64,000 nucleotides of DNA, taken from the NCBI GenBank assembly GCA_018873245.2, contig JAEMBT020000002.1:1742001-1806000 (forward strand), written 5' to 3'. Every line of letters starts with the position of its first letter. Positions within the stretch are counted from its first letter, which is position 1. The notes beneath the pieces were generated by a model. It did no database searches and was not told the origin of the DNA. It saw only the letters and a list, made by a program, of their open reading frames with translations. Of the stretch, positions 40,189-50,869 are shown piece after piece. The translations under genes were made by a program, and so were the position numbers. Origin of the DNA: Archegozetes longisetosus. Taxonomy: Eukaryota; Arthropoda; Arachnida; Sarcoptiformes; Trhypochthoniidae.

Positions 40189-40194
40189 AATAAA
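40189..40194 (+). terminator. Poly(A) signal of the cadherin gene
   Basis: AATAAA, 185 nt after the cadherin stop codon, in a T-rich 3'UTR. It is the first canonical signal downstream of the stop and implies a 3' end near 40,205-40,225. Confidence 0.6.
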
Positions 40195-40204
40195 AATTTA
40201 GAAA

Positions 40205-40690
40205 GTTTAAATCATGTCCTGTCTTTAATTATTTCCCTTAATTCATGTTAGATTTGGTGTTTGTAATTGCTCATACTATCATTGAATGCGAGAATTTTTG
40301 TTTGATCGAAAATTTTTCAACTTTAGAGCTATAGCGCATCGAACTAGAGAATTTCTTGAATAAATCTGAAATAAATCTCTTAGTTTTCTAGTTTGACGCT
40401 CTATAACTATGAGATTTAGAATTTCTAGTTTTGAATTGACAGAAGAATATTGCAAAATTCTCTGCGATTTGTCAGTTTTATTTCTAAAGTTGCCTGAATT
40501 TAGTGAATTTTAGAAATAACTAGTCTATTGTAGGCAACTTACTGGTGAAGTTCTAGGGTTCACTAGTAAATTCTAGAGTTTGCGCATTTTAGAAATTTTA
40601 AGGTAAAACGTGTTTCAAAATTGCATTTTGATTCAAAAATTAAGTTCGACATAAATTAACAGAACATAACGAAATTATCAACAAATTATT
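40205..40690. other. Cadherin 3' flank
   Basis: AT-rich sequence after the cadherin poly(A) signal with no gene seen. It leads into the left end of a fold-back element at about 40691. Confidence 0.5.
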
Positions 40691-42125
40691 AGGTAGACGT
40701 GTAATAATAAGGCGGATCAACTATAAAAATCAGGCGATCACATATTCCGATAGTACCCGATGAGAGGAGTCGACTGAGTTAATTATTTTGGCCACGCCCC
40801 TACCGTTTACGAGCCAAGCCCACTTTTCCATACCTCCGCCCCATTGGTCCCACCCCACAACATGGGGGTCTATGAAAAGGTCTCGATGAATATATTGCAA
40901 CAGTACAGGCCACGTCCACCTATGACTCAGTTTTTAAATTATTACTCAAACACCAAATATTAAATAATATTGCTTGTATTGTAGAGTTATGTAGGAACAT
41001 CGTGTATCAAGTTTGGGTTGAACTAGACTTTATGTGGCCAGAGATTTTCGACATAAACTTTGTATATAAATAATCTATAGCTTAAGCTGATTTCAGATAT
41101 ATAAGTTTTACTCACCGCAAATGACCAGAACATCGTTAAAAAAGTTCCCGAAAAATCGACTAGACTTTACGTGGCCACAGATTTTCGACATAAGCTTTTT
41201 ATATAAAGAAACTACAACTCAAGCTGAGTTCAGATATGCAAATTTCATTTGCCGCAAATGATTAGAACATTGGTAAAAAAAATTCCGAATAATCTAGTAT
41301 ATAGAAAATTACCGTAAAATAAATTTATGGAATCACGTTTCAACTCAAACCGATTGAAAGCAACAGAATTTCACTGTTCTTATAATATATTTTGATGAAA
41401 CTTCAAAAATTAAAAAAATATTGAAAAAATCAGAGAACCAAGATCCTACGGGACCTTTGTCTAAAATAGTACCTCGTTAAACATATATATTTTGAATAAG
41501 ATCTTGACAATGACAAAAAAATATGAAATGACGTAGCGTTAATAATGTAAAGTACAAAACTAGATCTGTATAGTTTCACGATCACAAGATCCGGGAACCG
41601 TTTTCTTGCTGTAATGGCGGAATATGGCTTATAAATATAAACTAAGTTAAAGATCTTGACTAATGAACGTACCGTCAGGCCTAAATGTGTTATTGGAAGC
41701 GTAATAGGGGATGCACTGAGCATCGCTCAGACGATACTCAGTTGTTTCAATAAGACAAGCGGTTCGGCTTAGCATGTTAAAAGCTGATTGGAAATTCTCC
41801 GCGTCGGGTCAAAGTAACCCAGCTAAAATAAGCCAGCAAAAATAACATCTCAGTAATAACAACTATTATAGTGTTTATAAAAGTCAACTAATAATTTGTT
41901 ACTTATAATGTCATTATTAATCTATATTAAGCGAGGAATTTAACATATGGCTTGGTTTGAGTTGAAACTTGATTCCATAAATATATCTTACGGTAATTTT
42001 CTATATACTAGATTATTCGGAATTTTTTACCAATGTTCCAATCATTTACAGCAAATGAAATTTGCATATTTGAACTCAGCTTGAGTTGTAGTTTCTTTAT
42101 ATAAAAAGCTTATATCGAAAATCTG

Positions 42126-42690
42126 TGGCCACGTAAAGTCTAGTCGAATTTTCGGGAAATTTTTTACCGATATTCTGATCATTTGCGGTGAATAAAATTT
42201 ATATAGTTGAACTCTGTATGAGTTATAGATTGTTTATATATGAAATTTATCTATGGATTCTCTGGCCATGTTGTCTAGCCGATTTTTTCGGGAATATTTT
42301 TACCGATGTTCTGGTCATTTGCGGTGAATAAAACTTATATGTTTGAAATCAGCCTAAGCTATAGTCTATTTATATACAATATTTATGTCGAAAATCTCTG
42401 GCCACGTTGTCTAGCCGATTTTTTCGGGAATATTTTTACAAATGTTCTGATCATATGCGGTGAATAAATTTTATATATTTAAAACCAGCCTGAGCTATAG
42501 ATCATCGGTACACAAAATTTATCTCTGAATTCTCTGGCCACGTAAAGTCTAGTCGATTTTTCGGGAATTTTTTACTGATGTTCTGGTCATTTGTGGTGGA
42601 TAAAACTTATATATCTGAAATCAGCTTAAGCTATAGATAATTTATATACAAAGTTTATGTCGAAAATCTCTGGCCACGTAAAGTCTAGTT
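42126..42690. repeat. 136-bp subterminal tandem repeats in element A
   Basis: Direct repeats of about 136 bp, each with a CTGGCCACGT(T/A)...TCTAG block, a TTTTCGGGAA block, TTCTGGTCATTTGCGGTGAATAA and a GAAATCAGC(C/T)TAAGCTATAG block. Inverted copies lie at about 41030-41300. Arrays like this can be transposase-binding subterminal repeats, but that is inference. Confidence 0.75.
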
Positions 42691-42817
42691 CAACCCAAGT
42701 TTGCATAGTGTAGAATTGATAAAAGTGGAGTTTAGTTATTAGATGAAATTTTTTGAAGAGATAGAGTGAAACAATCACTGCATTCCCTACGCCACAAAAA
42801 TAAAGACTGGCTATACT

Positions 42818-43045
42818 CGACTGTCCTCGTACAGTCCATTATGAAAGGAAATGGAGGATAATAGCTACAAAGTGATTAAACATGATCAATTTGTTAAATT
42901 CTCAAGACTGAGGACATAGTCGACTGGATTGATACTAATTGTGAAGTATGGCCTAAATTACAAGATGGAAACGAAGAGTAACAATTTGGAACCAGTCGAA
43001 CAATATCTCGTGGCGGGAAGAAACACGCAATAAGTGTATTTTTAA
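42818..43045 (+). pseudogene. 3' part of a Merlin/ISXO2-like transposase, degenerate
   Basis: Forward frames, with a frameshift, give YKVIKHDQFVKF, then TEDIVDWIDTNCEVWPKLQD and FGTSRT. This resembles the C-terminal part of Merlin (ISXO2-like) transposases, where an HxxxFVxP segment is followed by TNxIExxW and GTSR. The length and broken frame exclude a working product. Its identity rests on motif spacing only. Confidence 0.4.
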
Positions 43046-43338
43046 TTTAAACATATTTTATCAAATGACTCTGAGCCATAGGTGGGTGTGGTTTGTACTG
43101 TTGCAATGTACTCATCGAGACCTTTTCATAGACCCCCATGTTGTGGGGTCGGACCAATGGGGCGGAGATATGGAAAAGTGGGCGTGGTTCGTAAACGGTA
43201 GGGGCGTGGCCAAAATAATTAGCTCAGTCGACTCCTCTCATCGAGTACTATCGGAATATGTGGTCGCGTGATTTTTATAGTTGATCTGCCTTATTAGTAC
43301 ACTTCTACCAATTTTCTCATATAATTTTGAAAAATTTG

Positions 43339-44393
43339 TTAAGAATTGAACCATTCTTTTGTGGATTTCACGTTGTGAACGCTCAGGTTGTCCTGTTGGT
43401 ACATCTAATCCTGACCACCAATATGGGTTCTCTTCGGTAGAAGATACACTTCATGTATGGCTTGATACCCACTGGCATTCATATGGCCATCTATGAACGC
43501 GATGTCCGTAAGTCAGCCCAAATCGTCGCTGAATCTCCTACATTAGCATTCTTAGAGGAGTGTTCTGGTTCTTTCCTCAGGTCGTGCCAATAGTATTGGA
43601 GACGATTGGGATCATCGAGGTTGAACTTCTCGTCGCTCCAAACCACTTTCCGTCAATGAACACCAAACTCAATATGATTCTGTGCCCAATCCAAACGCGC
43701 TTGTTTGTGCTCTGGTTTCAATGGTGGCTTGGCCATCCTTTTGGTGTATTTAAGGTTCGGTGACTTCTTCAGAACTCTCTTTGCCGTACCCGGATAGTAA
43801 GGCAGTTGAAGGAATGACTTAATCTTGGTGGCTGACGTTCAAGTGTTGGTGGCGCAGCGCAGAATCCGCCGTTCATCACGTGGAGTCACTTTGGGAGGTC
43901 TTTCTGAACTTTTCTTCCTGCCGCAGTCTTCGTGATTGGCCAAGTAGTAGTCCACCGCAAGCTTGGACCTTCCAATAACAACCGCTGTCTTCCGCCGAGT
44001 CATACAAGTTTTGTGTACCCGCAGTTTGGTCGCGCTCATGGTCGGTCAACTCCTTGGCCATAGGCATAGTTAAGATTTAGACTCAGGTACAAAATATAAA
44101 GCAAATAATATAAAAATATATACAAATTACAGTTTTCAATCAAGTACTGCAATTTTTATTAATGTTGAGTCTAAGAAACTAGAATGTAACTAACGGGCCT
44201 AATACATTTTCACACACTTGAAATCAAATCTTTTTGTAGCGCTCGTTAATCCGGCGCGGGATTAATGCAAATTTTTGCGAGTAAGTCACACTTACAATGC
44301 CAAACATATTTAATGAGCGCAATTTACTTAGGATATACTTTTATATAAATTTTTTAAAAATATATATTGACCTAATATTTATAAGCCGCACTG
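43339..44393 (-). mobile_element. Tc1-family element, truncated copy 1
   Basis: Reverse complement of the copy at 54820-56335. Its TIR end CAGTGCGGCTTATAAATATTAGG is at 44393 with TA outside (44394-44395). It contains the N-terminal HTH part (minus strand, 43839-44067, RKTAVVIGRSKLAVDYYL then PPKVTPRDERRILR) and the first catalytic block. The 3' end is cut off at 43339, where it meets the end of element A. It carries the same frameshift after HERDQ as the other copies, so no functional transposase is made. Confidence 0.85.
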
Positions 44394-44940
44394 TAGTCAA
44401 ATTTCTATAATCTGACACTATTTTGCTATTACTATTGGTCAATTTATGGTGGTTCTCGGCTTGTAGAAAATCCTCTTTAATTATGCATGTTGGAATAAGA
44501 AGGTAGAGTTTTAAGTGCGTTGACAATAAAATTTAATTATTTTTTATTTGAGACATAGAAATAATTAAGATCTCTTAATTAAAAAAAATTCAAAGTGGCT
44601 TGTTCGACTTCACACTTTTTCTTAACAACAGAAGCTTCTAACGCGCTTTTTATAATCTCAACGCGTGAATCCGGGCTAATAGGTCTATAGTGGTTCCTGA
44701 CCTCCCACCCCCAAGTGTGATATATCATTGGATTCAGTTAGTAAGGCTAAACATTTTGATACTACACTTGACCACTTCTGAACAACTCCCGACAGGAGTG
44801 GCCAACCCCGCCAAGTGATATATCATTGAACTCAGGACATCGAACTGAACATTTTAATACCTCACTTGGTCAATTATCTCAAGTAGTTCTGGAGATATCC
44901 ATCATTGTTTGGTTTAGTACCTCGTAATGGATAAACCTGG
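44394..44940 (-). repeat. Dispersed CAAGTG-rich repeat (R), copy 1
   Basis: On the minus strand it shows two imperfect tandem subunits of about 110 bp, each running from TCAAGTG(T/A)(G/A)GTAT(C/T)AAAATG(T/C)TCAG to ATGATATATCAC...TTGG. A TATA-like box and an AATAAA follow, as in copy 54445-54817. Related copies lie at 49563-49850 and 54445-54817. The paired promoter-like and poly(A)-like signals suggest a solo LTR, but no retroelement body was found. A short stretch (44341-44526) carries a spurious ORF. Confidence 0.55.
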
Positions 44941-45819
44941 TTCAACCCAAGTTTGCATAGTGTAGAATTGATAAAAGTGGAGTTTAGTTATTAGATGAAA
45001 TTTTTTGAAGAGATAGAGTGAAACAATCACTGCATTCCCTACGCCACAAAAATAAAGACTGGCTATACTATCATCACACTCTACAATACATCCTGGACCC
45101 CCGATTGTCCAAGTTGTACTCTTGAGGTGGTGACTAGAAATATAACGGACCAGCCGAATAATCTTCCGTGCGGTTTTGGGGTGAGACTCAGTTTGTTCCG
45201 AGGTGAATCCAACCCCAAGACCGCACAAATAACTGTAGCATATCTTAAGCGACCGAAGAAGAGGGTTAGGCTCTTTTTCGGTCGTTCGTAGACCTGAGAA
45301 CCAGGTATTTTTTGCTGGATTAACGGTACCACCACAAAGTTTATCTTTGCAGAAGTATCGATAACCCAATTCACTATCCTGTTGCTCAGCTCTACGTAAG
45401 ATATTGCTACAAATTGGACAATTGTAAAGCTCAGGGTCATCAGGAGGAACTAATAGACTCATGAATCTGAGCTTTGCAATGACCATAGCGTCGGTCCAGC
45501 CGAACACTCTATCAAAATTAAATAAAGTTAATTTACTAAAATCTATGAATAAACTTTCATCAGTTAATAAACTATTATTATTAGATAAACTCTGAGTTAA
45601 ACTAGTATTTATATTATTGAGCTCAGGAATACTATTTAAAATTCTTAAATTAATTTGACTAGAATTATGACTAGATTCTCGATGAGGGTGAGTGCGCTCT
45701 GAAAAGAGCGTTTGATTTCTCTGCCCAACACCGAGACGACGGAGCTCTATAGGTATTAAAGACTCCGAAGAATAGCAACCTCGCTTTTTAGGTCGACCGC
45801 GCTTCTTCTCGCCTTCCAT
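44914..45819 (-). pseudogene. Chimeric Merlin-type (ISXO2-like) transposase fragment
   Basis: 301 codons on the minus strand. Residues 1-14 have an AT-hook-like KKRGRPKKRG. Residues about 130-165 form a zinc ribbon (CPIC ... CKDKLCGG). Then follow NTWFSGLRT, a helical stretch and the first catalytic block TIGGPGCIVECDDSI (residues 238-252), all typical of Merlin/ISXO2-like DDE transposases. After DDSI the frame runs into a repeat shared with 42689-42817 and 46912-47040 (junction near 45069), so the last 49 residues are unrelated and the other catalytic residues are missing. Broken copy. Confidence 0.75.
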
Positions 45820-45959
45820 ATCAATAGAAAAATGAATTTTCCCTTATTTGCATGCCTTTATATAACCTCGGTTTAAATAAGTGAGCCAATAGTAGAGTTT
45901 GGGAGATTCCACTTTTAAGACAGGGATGTCAAAGAGCCATAATTTACTCCAAAGCGAGA

Positions 45960-46549
45960 TTTTGAGAATAAAAAAATAATTATAACTTTTAAACAAGTAA
46001 GTTAGATTAATGGCTCTTGAATCAATCAATTTGTCTCTTTGAGTACTATAAATTTTACTTCTTTCCCGAATTTTATAAAGTCATGCATACCTGGTAACGA
46101 AATTATGAATTCCAATATAAAAAAGGCGTATCTTTTGAATCAGTGGACGTAAAATAATGATTCTTGCATCAATCAATTTGTCTCATCAAGTACTATCGAT
46201 TTGACTCCTCATTTGATTTTTACAAAGCCCCGCCCACTTGTAAATGAAATAATTGATTTCAATACAAAAAGGGGCGTAACTTTTGAACTAGTGGGTGTAA
46301 AATAATGATTCTTGTATCAATCGATTTGTCTCATTGATTACTATCGATTTGACTCATCATTTGATTTTTAAAAAGCCCCGCTCACTTGTAAATGAATTAA
46401 TAAGTTTCTATACAAAAAGGGGCGTATCTTTTGAACCGGTGGGCGTGGCTTGATGATTGTTACACAGATCGGTTTGTTTCGTCGAGTACTATCGATTTGA
46501 CTCCTCCCCGATTTTTAAAGTCGTTCCGACAGTTTAGTACCTCTTAACC
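45960..46549. repeat. 148-bp tandem repeat array, about 3.5-4 units
   Basis: Units recur at 46011, 46158, 46306 and 46454 with a spacing of 147-148 bp. Each has TGATTCTTG(C/T)ATCAATC(A/G)ATTTGTCTC, a TACTATCGATTTGACTC block and AAAGGGGCGTA(T/A)CTTTTGAAC..GTGGGCG. Words such as TCGAGTACTATCG and GGGCGTGG also occur in the ends of fold-back element A, suggesting common origin. Confidence 0.8.
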
Positions 46550-47566
46550 AATAAAACTTATATGTTTGAAATCAGCCTAAGCTATAGTCTATTTATATAC
46601 AATATTTATGTCGAAAATCTCTGGCCACGTTGTCTAGCCGATTTTTTCGGGAATATTTTTACAAATATTCTGATCATATGCGGTGAATAAATTTTATATA
46701 TTTAAAACCAGCCTGAGCTATAGATCATCGGTACACAAAATTTATCTCTGAATTCTCTGGCCACGTAAAGTCTAGTCGATTTTTCGGGAATTTTTTACTG
46801 ATGTTCTGGTCATTTGTGGTGGATAAAACTTATATATCTGAAATCAGCTTAAGCTATAGATAATTTATATACAAAGTTTATGTCGAAAATCTCTGGCCAC
46901 GTAAAGTCTAGTTCAACCCAAGTTTGCATAGTGTAGAATTGATAAAAGTGGAGTTTAGTTATTAGATGAAATTTTTTGAAGAGATAGAGTGAAACAATCA
47001 CTGCATTCCCTACGCCACAAAAATAAAGACTGGCTATACTCGACTGTCCTCGTACAGTCCATTATGAAAGGAAATGGAGGATAATAGCTACAAAGTGATT
47101 AAACATGATCAATTTGTTAAATTCTCAAGACTGAGGACATAGTCGACTGGATTGATACTAATTGTGAAGTATGGCCTAAATTACAAGATGGAAACGAAGA
47201 GTAACAATTTGGAACCAGTCGAACAATATCTCGTGGCGGGAAGAAACACGCAATAAGTGTATTTTTAATTTAAACATATTTTATCAAATGACTCTGAGCC
47301 ATAGGTGGGTGTGGTTTGTACTGTTGCAATGTACTCATCGAGACCTTTTCATAGACCCCCATGTTGTGGGGTCGGACCAATGGGGCGGAGATATGGAAAA
47401 GTGGGCGTGGTTCGTAAACAGTAGGGGCGTGGCCAAAATAATTAGCTCAGTCGACTCCTCTCATCGAGTACTATCGGAATATGTGGTCGCGTGATTTTTA
47501 TAGTTGATCTGCCTTATTAGTACACTTCTACCAATTTTCTCATATAATTTTGAAAAATTTGTTAAG
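46550..47566. mobile_element. Partial copy B of fold-back element A
   Basis: Matches 42327-43343 without any length change over 1,017 bp; at least two substitutions were seen (at the 42440 and 43196 equivalents). It carries two 136-bp repeat units, the transposase remnant (about 47041-47268) and the right outer end, including the 32 bp beyond the presumed terminus. The left part of the element is absent; the array of 148-bp repeats abuts it. Confidence 0.85.
47041..47268 (+). pseudogene. Second copy of Merlin-like transposase 3' part
   Basis: Virtually identical to 42818-43045, with the same broken frame giving VWPKLQDGNEE. It is a by-product of the A-to-B duplication. Confidence 0.38.
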
Positions 47567-48060
47567 TTTTATTTTGTAAAAATGAAAAAAATCAATTTAT
47601 CGCGAAAACAAGTTATAGCATAATCCGAGGTAAGATGAAATAAATATTAACTGTTGACCACGAGACGTATTAGTTTACTATTAGATACATAATAACGCTT
47701 TACATCGTCGAGATTCGAAGCCAGATTCACCTGGCTATTGATGCTATATATAGTGCAGTTTAAAAGTAGAAATATTTTAACCAATTAAGTCTAAAAATAT
47801 TAATTAAAAGTTTAAAACTTTACCAAGCTGTAATCCAGGTTTATCCGTAAGGTGGCCATCCGTCCCAGAATGGACATTGTTGTCCTGTGTCCCGGAGAAT
47901 AGGTGAACGTCCCGTTGAGTTGTCCCGGAATCCAATTGTCATTATAGTTGGTGTTAAATTATACTATTTATAAGTCAATGTATGCACACTCAACTCTGAG
48001 CTATTAATCATCACTCAACACTATGCTAAATTGCGCTTTTTCTTTATAGTGACCCATAGT
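47567..48060. other. Intervening sequence with GTCCCGG-rich patch
   Basis: AT-rich except for 47835-47935, where CGTCCC, TGTCCCGG and GTCCCGGAAT recur. The inverse motif CACGGGACAGGAAGGGACG occurs at 49335-49353 and CCATTGTCCCGG at 49820. Perhaps ends of another repeat; no gene seen. Confidence 0.35.
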
Positions 48061-48099
48061 ATAAAACAAAACAGATATACTATGAAAGACTTGTGTATT

Positions 48100-48625
48100 C
48101 ACTTTATTTCAGTTAATTTATGTAAAAATTCTGGTTGGCTTTTGCTTTTGCGTGAAACTGGGAAAACCATTATATTTATATATATATTTATTATCAGCAA
48201 GACTTCACAAGCAAGTGTCAAGCCACACCTAACTCTGGCCACTTCTAAGCTATGCCGACCAAAATAATTTTTAGCCACACTCACCAAAAATTTTTTAATT
48301 TTCATCTAAATGTACTGATTAAGAATATGCAAACGGGTTCTCAGAATTTCTTCTGTGCGCAGAGTTATAAACATTCAAAGGTCGATTTTTCGAAACTTTG
48401 ATTGGCTGTTACTTTCCGTGAAGCTGGTGTAGCCATTACATTTATATGTATTTATTTTTATGACATGAAAAAAGTTTCAAGCCACGCCCACCTCCGACCA
48501 CTTAATCTCCGCCCACCAAAAAAATTTTAAGCCACACCCACCCAAATTTCCTTAAATTTCTATCTAAATATACTATCTAAGAATATGAAAGCGGATTCTC
48601 AAAATTCCTTCCGTGGACGAAGTTA
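48100..48625. repeat. 267-bp tandem duplication, CCACGCCCACC-rich
   Basis: Two diverged units offset by about 267 bp: TTGGCTTTTGCTTTTGCGTGAAACTGG at 48135 matches TTGGCTGTTACTTTCCGTGAAGCTGG at 48402. Each continues into AGCCAC(A/G)CC(C)ACC blocks and a TCTAAAT(G/A)TACT..TAAGAATATG block. The frames called across it are not coding. Confidence 0.7.
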
Positions 48626-49562
48626 TGAATTTTCAAAATTTCGATATAACAATAGTAACTAGGACATCATTTATGTTTTTTCATTTTTACTTATTTCTAA
48701 ATCAATCTCATACACTAAAAATACTTAACACTACTTACCCATATATAGTAGTTAGGTTAGATGAGTTAACCACTTATCGTTTCATATGACTGATCTTATT
48801 GGTTCTGTAACTTTTCCTTCTAATTGTGTTGAAGGATCAGGCTGGAAGAAAAGTAGGTGGAACTCGATGAGGGCACATAATTTTGATAATTGATTCTAAT
48901 AGTACTCAGTGTGGGGAGTCGAATGATATTTTACATGCCACATTTCGTCCATAAATTACGCCAAAAATCAATTTGACTCGAATCTGACCATCTCGAACCA
49001 GATAACTTCAATGAGTGTAGAAATCACAATTAACCAAATGAAATTATATATCTTTTAAATAAGAGTGATACGACAATGAGTTTTTAAAAGTTTTATTATT
49101 AACGTTTTTTACTCAAAATGAGTCATCAAGTGCAAAAGAATATGATGACATGTATGAGATAAACTTTAAAGTGTGGAGTAAAAGTTATCTTACATGGATC
49201 ATAAATGAGTTATTACAAAGTTTGGCGTATTTGATTAGATATGACTTATAAATAAATTTACTTATTTCATGCTTTAAGAGTAACAAAGAAATAACTTTTT
49301 TCTATTTGTGAAAAAAGAAAAAATACTGAATTCAGGCACGGGACAGGAAGGGACGAACAATTCCATTATAAATAACTTTCTAAATGATTAATTTCCCATC
49401 GGTATGAATTTATCAACTAAACTTTTTCTTTAGATAGAAAAATTGTTTCATTGTTTTAAAATCATGTCTTTATGCGTATAAAAATACATGTTATTTTTGG
49501 ATGTTCAAAATATGTATTTTTAATGCCTCAAAAGAAATGTCCTTTTAGAGATGTTTTGAATG
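48626..49562. other. AT-rich spacer within the repeat island
   Basis: No ORF or recognisable element, apart from a short GGGACAGGAAGGGACG patch near 49340. Confidence 0.4.
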
Positions 49563-49850
49563 TACCCATACACTACGAGGTATTAAACCAAACAAAGATG
49601 GATATCTCAAGAACTTCTTGTGATAGTTGATCAAGTGAGGTATCAAAATGCTCAGCTCGATATCTTGAGTCCAATGATATATCACTTGGCGGGGTCAGCC
49701 ACTCCTGTCGGGAGTTGGCCAGAAGTGGTCAAGTGTGGCATCAAAATGTTCAGCTCGACGAATTGAATCTAATGATGTATCACACTTAGGCGTAAGGAGT
49801 TGGGAACTTTCATAGATCCATTGTCCCGGATTGACCCGAAGTCCTTGAGT
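49563..49850 (+). repeat. Dispersed CAAGTG-rich repeat (R), copy 2
   Basis: Same order as the reverse complement of 44690-44930: ACGAGGTATTAAACCAAACA, GATGGATATCTC, then two CAAGTG...ATATATCAC subunits and CACTCCTGTCGGGAGTTGGC. More diverged than copies 1 and 3. It ends in a GTCCCGG patch instead of the TATA-like part. Confidence 0.6.
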
Positions 49851-50071
49851 GTTTTAGATTTATCAATTTTTCGATTTTTTTGCTATTCAAACATTTTATT
49901 TTTCTTTCTATTTCGTTGGTTAAAAAATCATAAAGAGTCTTATACGATTGTTTAGTTTTCATTAATTTTCGTACTTTTCGTCATTTGAAAATCAGTTTGC
50001 ATGTCTTCAAGGTACTTATACTTAGTATGAGTTATAGCTTCTTTATAAAAAGTCTCTTGAAATATAATCTC

Positions 50072-50790
50072 TTAGATTTCTCTCACTTTTATAAAAACGC
50101 TTTCAATATTGTTATAGTTCTTCAAAATTTGATCCCAATCTAACTCACATAACTTATTATTAAATAAGAACAGATCTGTATAATCAAAAGCTATTTTGAT
50201 TTTTACTTCAGGCTTTGGTTTATGTGGTATTTCCATGCTTAAAATCATTGCATTGTGATCATAACTACCTGTAATATTAGGAACAACTTCTAATTTCTTT
50301 ATTATATTGGTATCGTTTATGAAAATCAGATCTGTAAAACTCGAAGGATATGTGATATCGTTAACCACTTGGCTTAGACCACAAAAGCTAAAAAAGCTCA
50401 CTGAGTTTTGCTACCGAAGAATTTGGATGAGAATTACTTTATAAAAATTGATATTTAAGTCTCCTGTGAACAAAACTATATCATAATTATTATTGAAAAT
50501 CATGTCAAAAGTTAACTGCAAATGACTTTAAGCCCATCAAGAGTTGGAGTTCGAAGGAAGATATAATGTCCCTAAAAGTATTTTCTGATTATTTATGATC
50601 ACTTCAACATATTTTTCTTTTAAATTACTATTAATGAATTTTTTTCAATTGTTTTGAACTCTGATTTAACTCCAATTAATACTCCGCCTCCTCTACCATT
50701 CCCTACATTTCTGTAAAAGTAGAAATAAAATCGTTTGGAATATCAGATGTAATTCATGTCTCATTGATTACTCTTGAGGTCATGTTAATC
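50072..50790 (-). pseudogene. Non-LTR retrotransposon (LINE) endonuclease fragment
   Basis: Minus-strand frames, interrupted by stops and shifts, give GNGRGGGVLIGVKS (about 50690), then DIVLFTGDLNIN (about 50460) and, in the open part 50072-50401, FTDLIFIND and GSYDHNAMILSME. These are the GGVLI, (G)DFN-type and SDH blocks of APE-like endonucleases. No reverse transcriptase is present. Highly 5'- and 3'-truncated copy. Confidence 0.65.
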
Positions 50791-50869
50791 GTCATAACAG
50801 ATTATTGGACACCATCAAATCTTGAAATTATATTAGAAGGGGATAAACTTTGAGAAAAATTTATGGTAT

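Larger units (their letters stand above)
40691..43343. mobile_element. Fold-back element A, long inverted arms with subterminal tandem repeats
   Basis: Left arm (about 40691-41360) and right arm (about 41950-43311) are reverse complements over several hundred bases. The outer ends start GGTAGA(C/A)GTGTA and carry GC-rich GGCCACGCCCCTACCG and CCCACAACATGGGGGTC blocks. Inside, a unit of about 136 bp starting CTGGCCACG is repeated four times in the right arm (42126, 42261, 42399, 42534, plus a partial at 42670) and about twice, inverted, in the left arm. The central 590 bp is unique. The right arm also carries a transposase remnant (42818-43045) missing from the left. Target duplications are not clear. 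The internal 97-codon minus-strand frame has no recognisable motif. Confidence 0.75.

Noticed and set aside
41430-41723. 97-codon minus-strand frame in the loop of fold-back element A
   Set aside because: No domain, no similarity noted, and biased to codons expected from AT-rich sequence; no second copy available to test.
42126-42690. CRISPR-like regular repeats
   Set aside because: Units are contiguous 136-bp tandem repeats with no unique spacers, in a eukaryotic repeat element.
43065-43271. 68-codon frame, nearly identical at 47288-47494
   Set aside because: Lies in the terminal repeat of the fold-back element; the identity reflects the segmental copy.
44341-44526. 61-codon minus-strand frame
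   Set aside because: Spans the Tc1 end and R repeat; the stretch at 54,720-54,880 shows the same DNA without a maintained frame.
47700-47760. Possible tRNA-like sequence (GATTCGAAGCC)
   Set aside because: The T-loop-like string has no matching acceptor stem, D-arm or A-box at the required distances.
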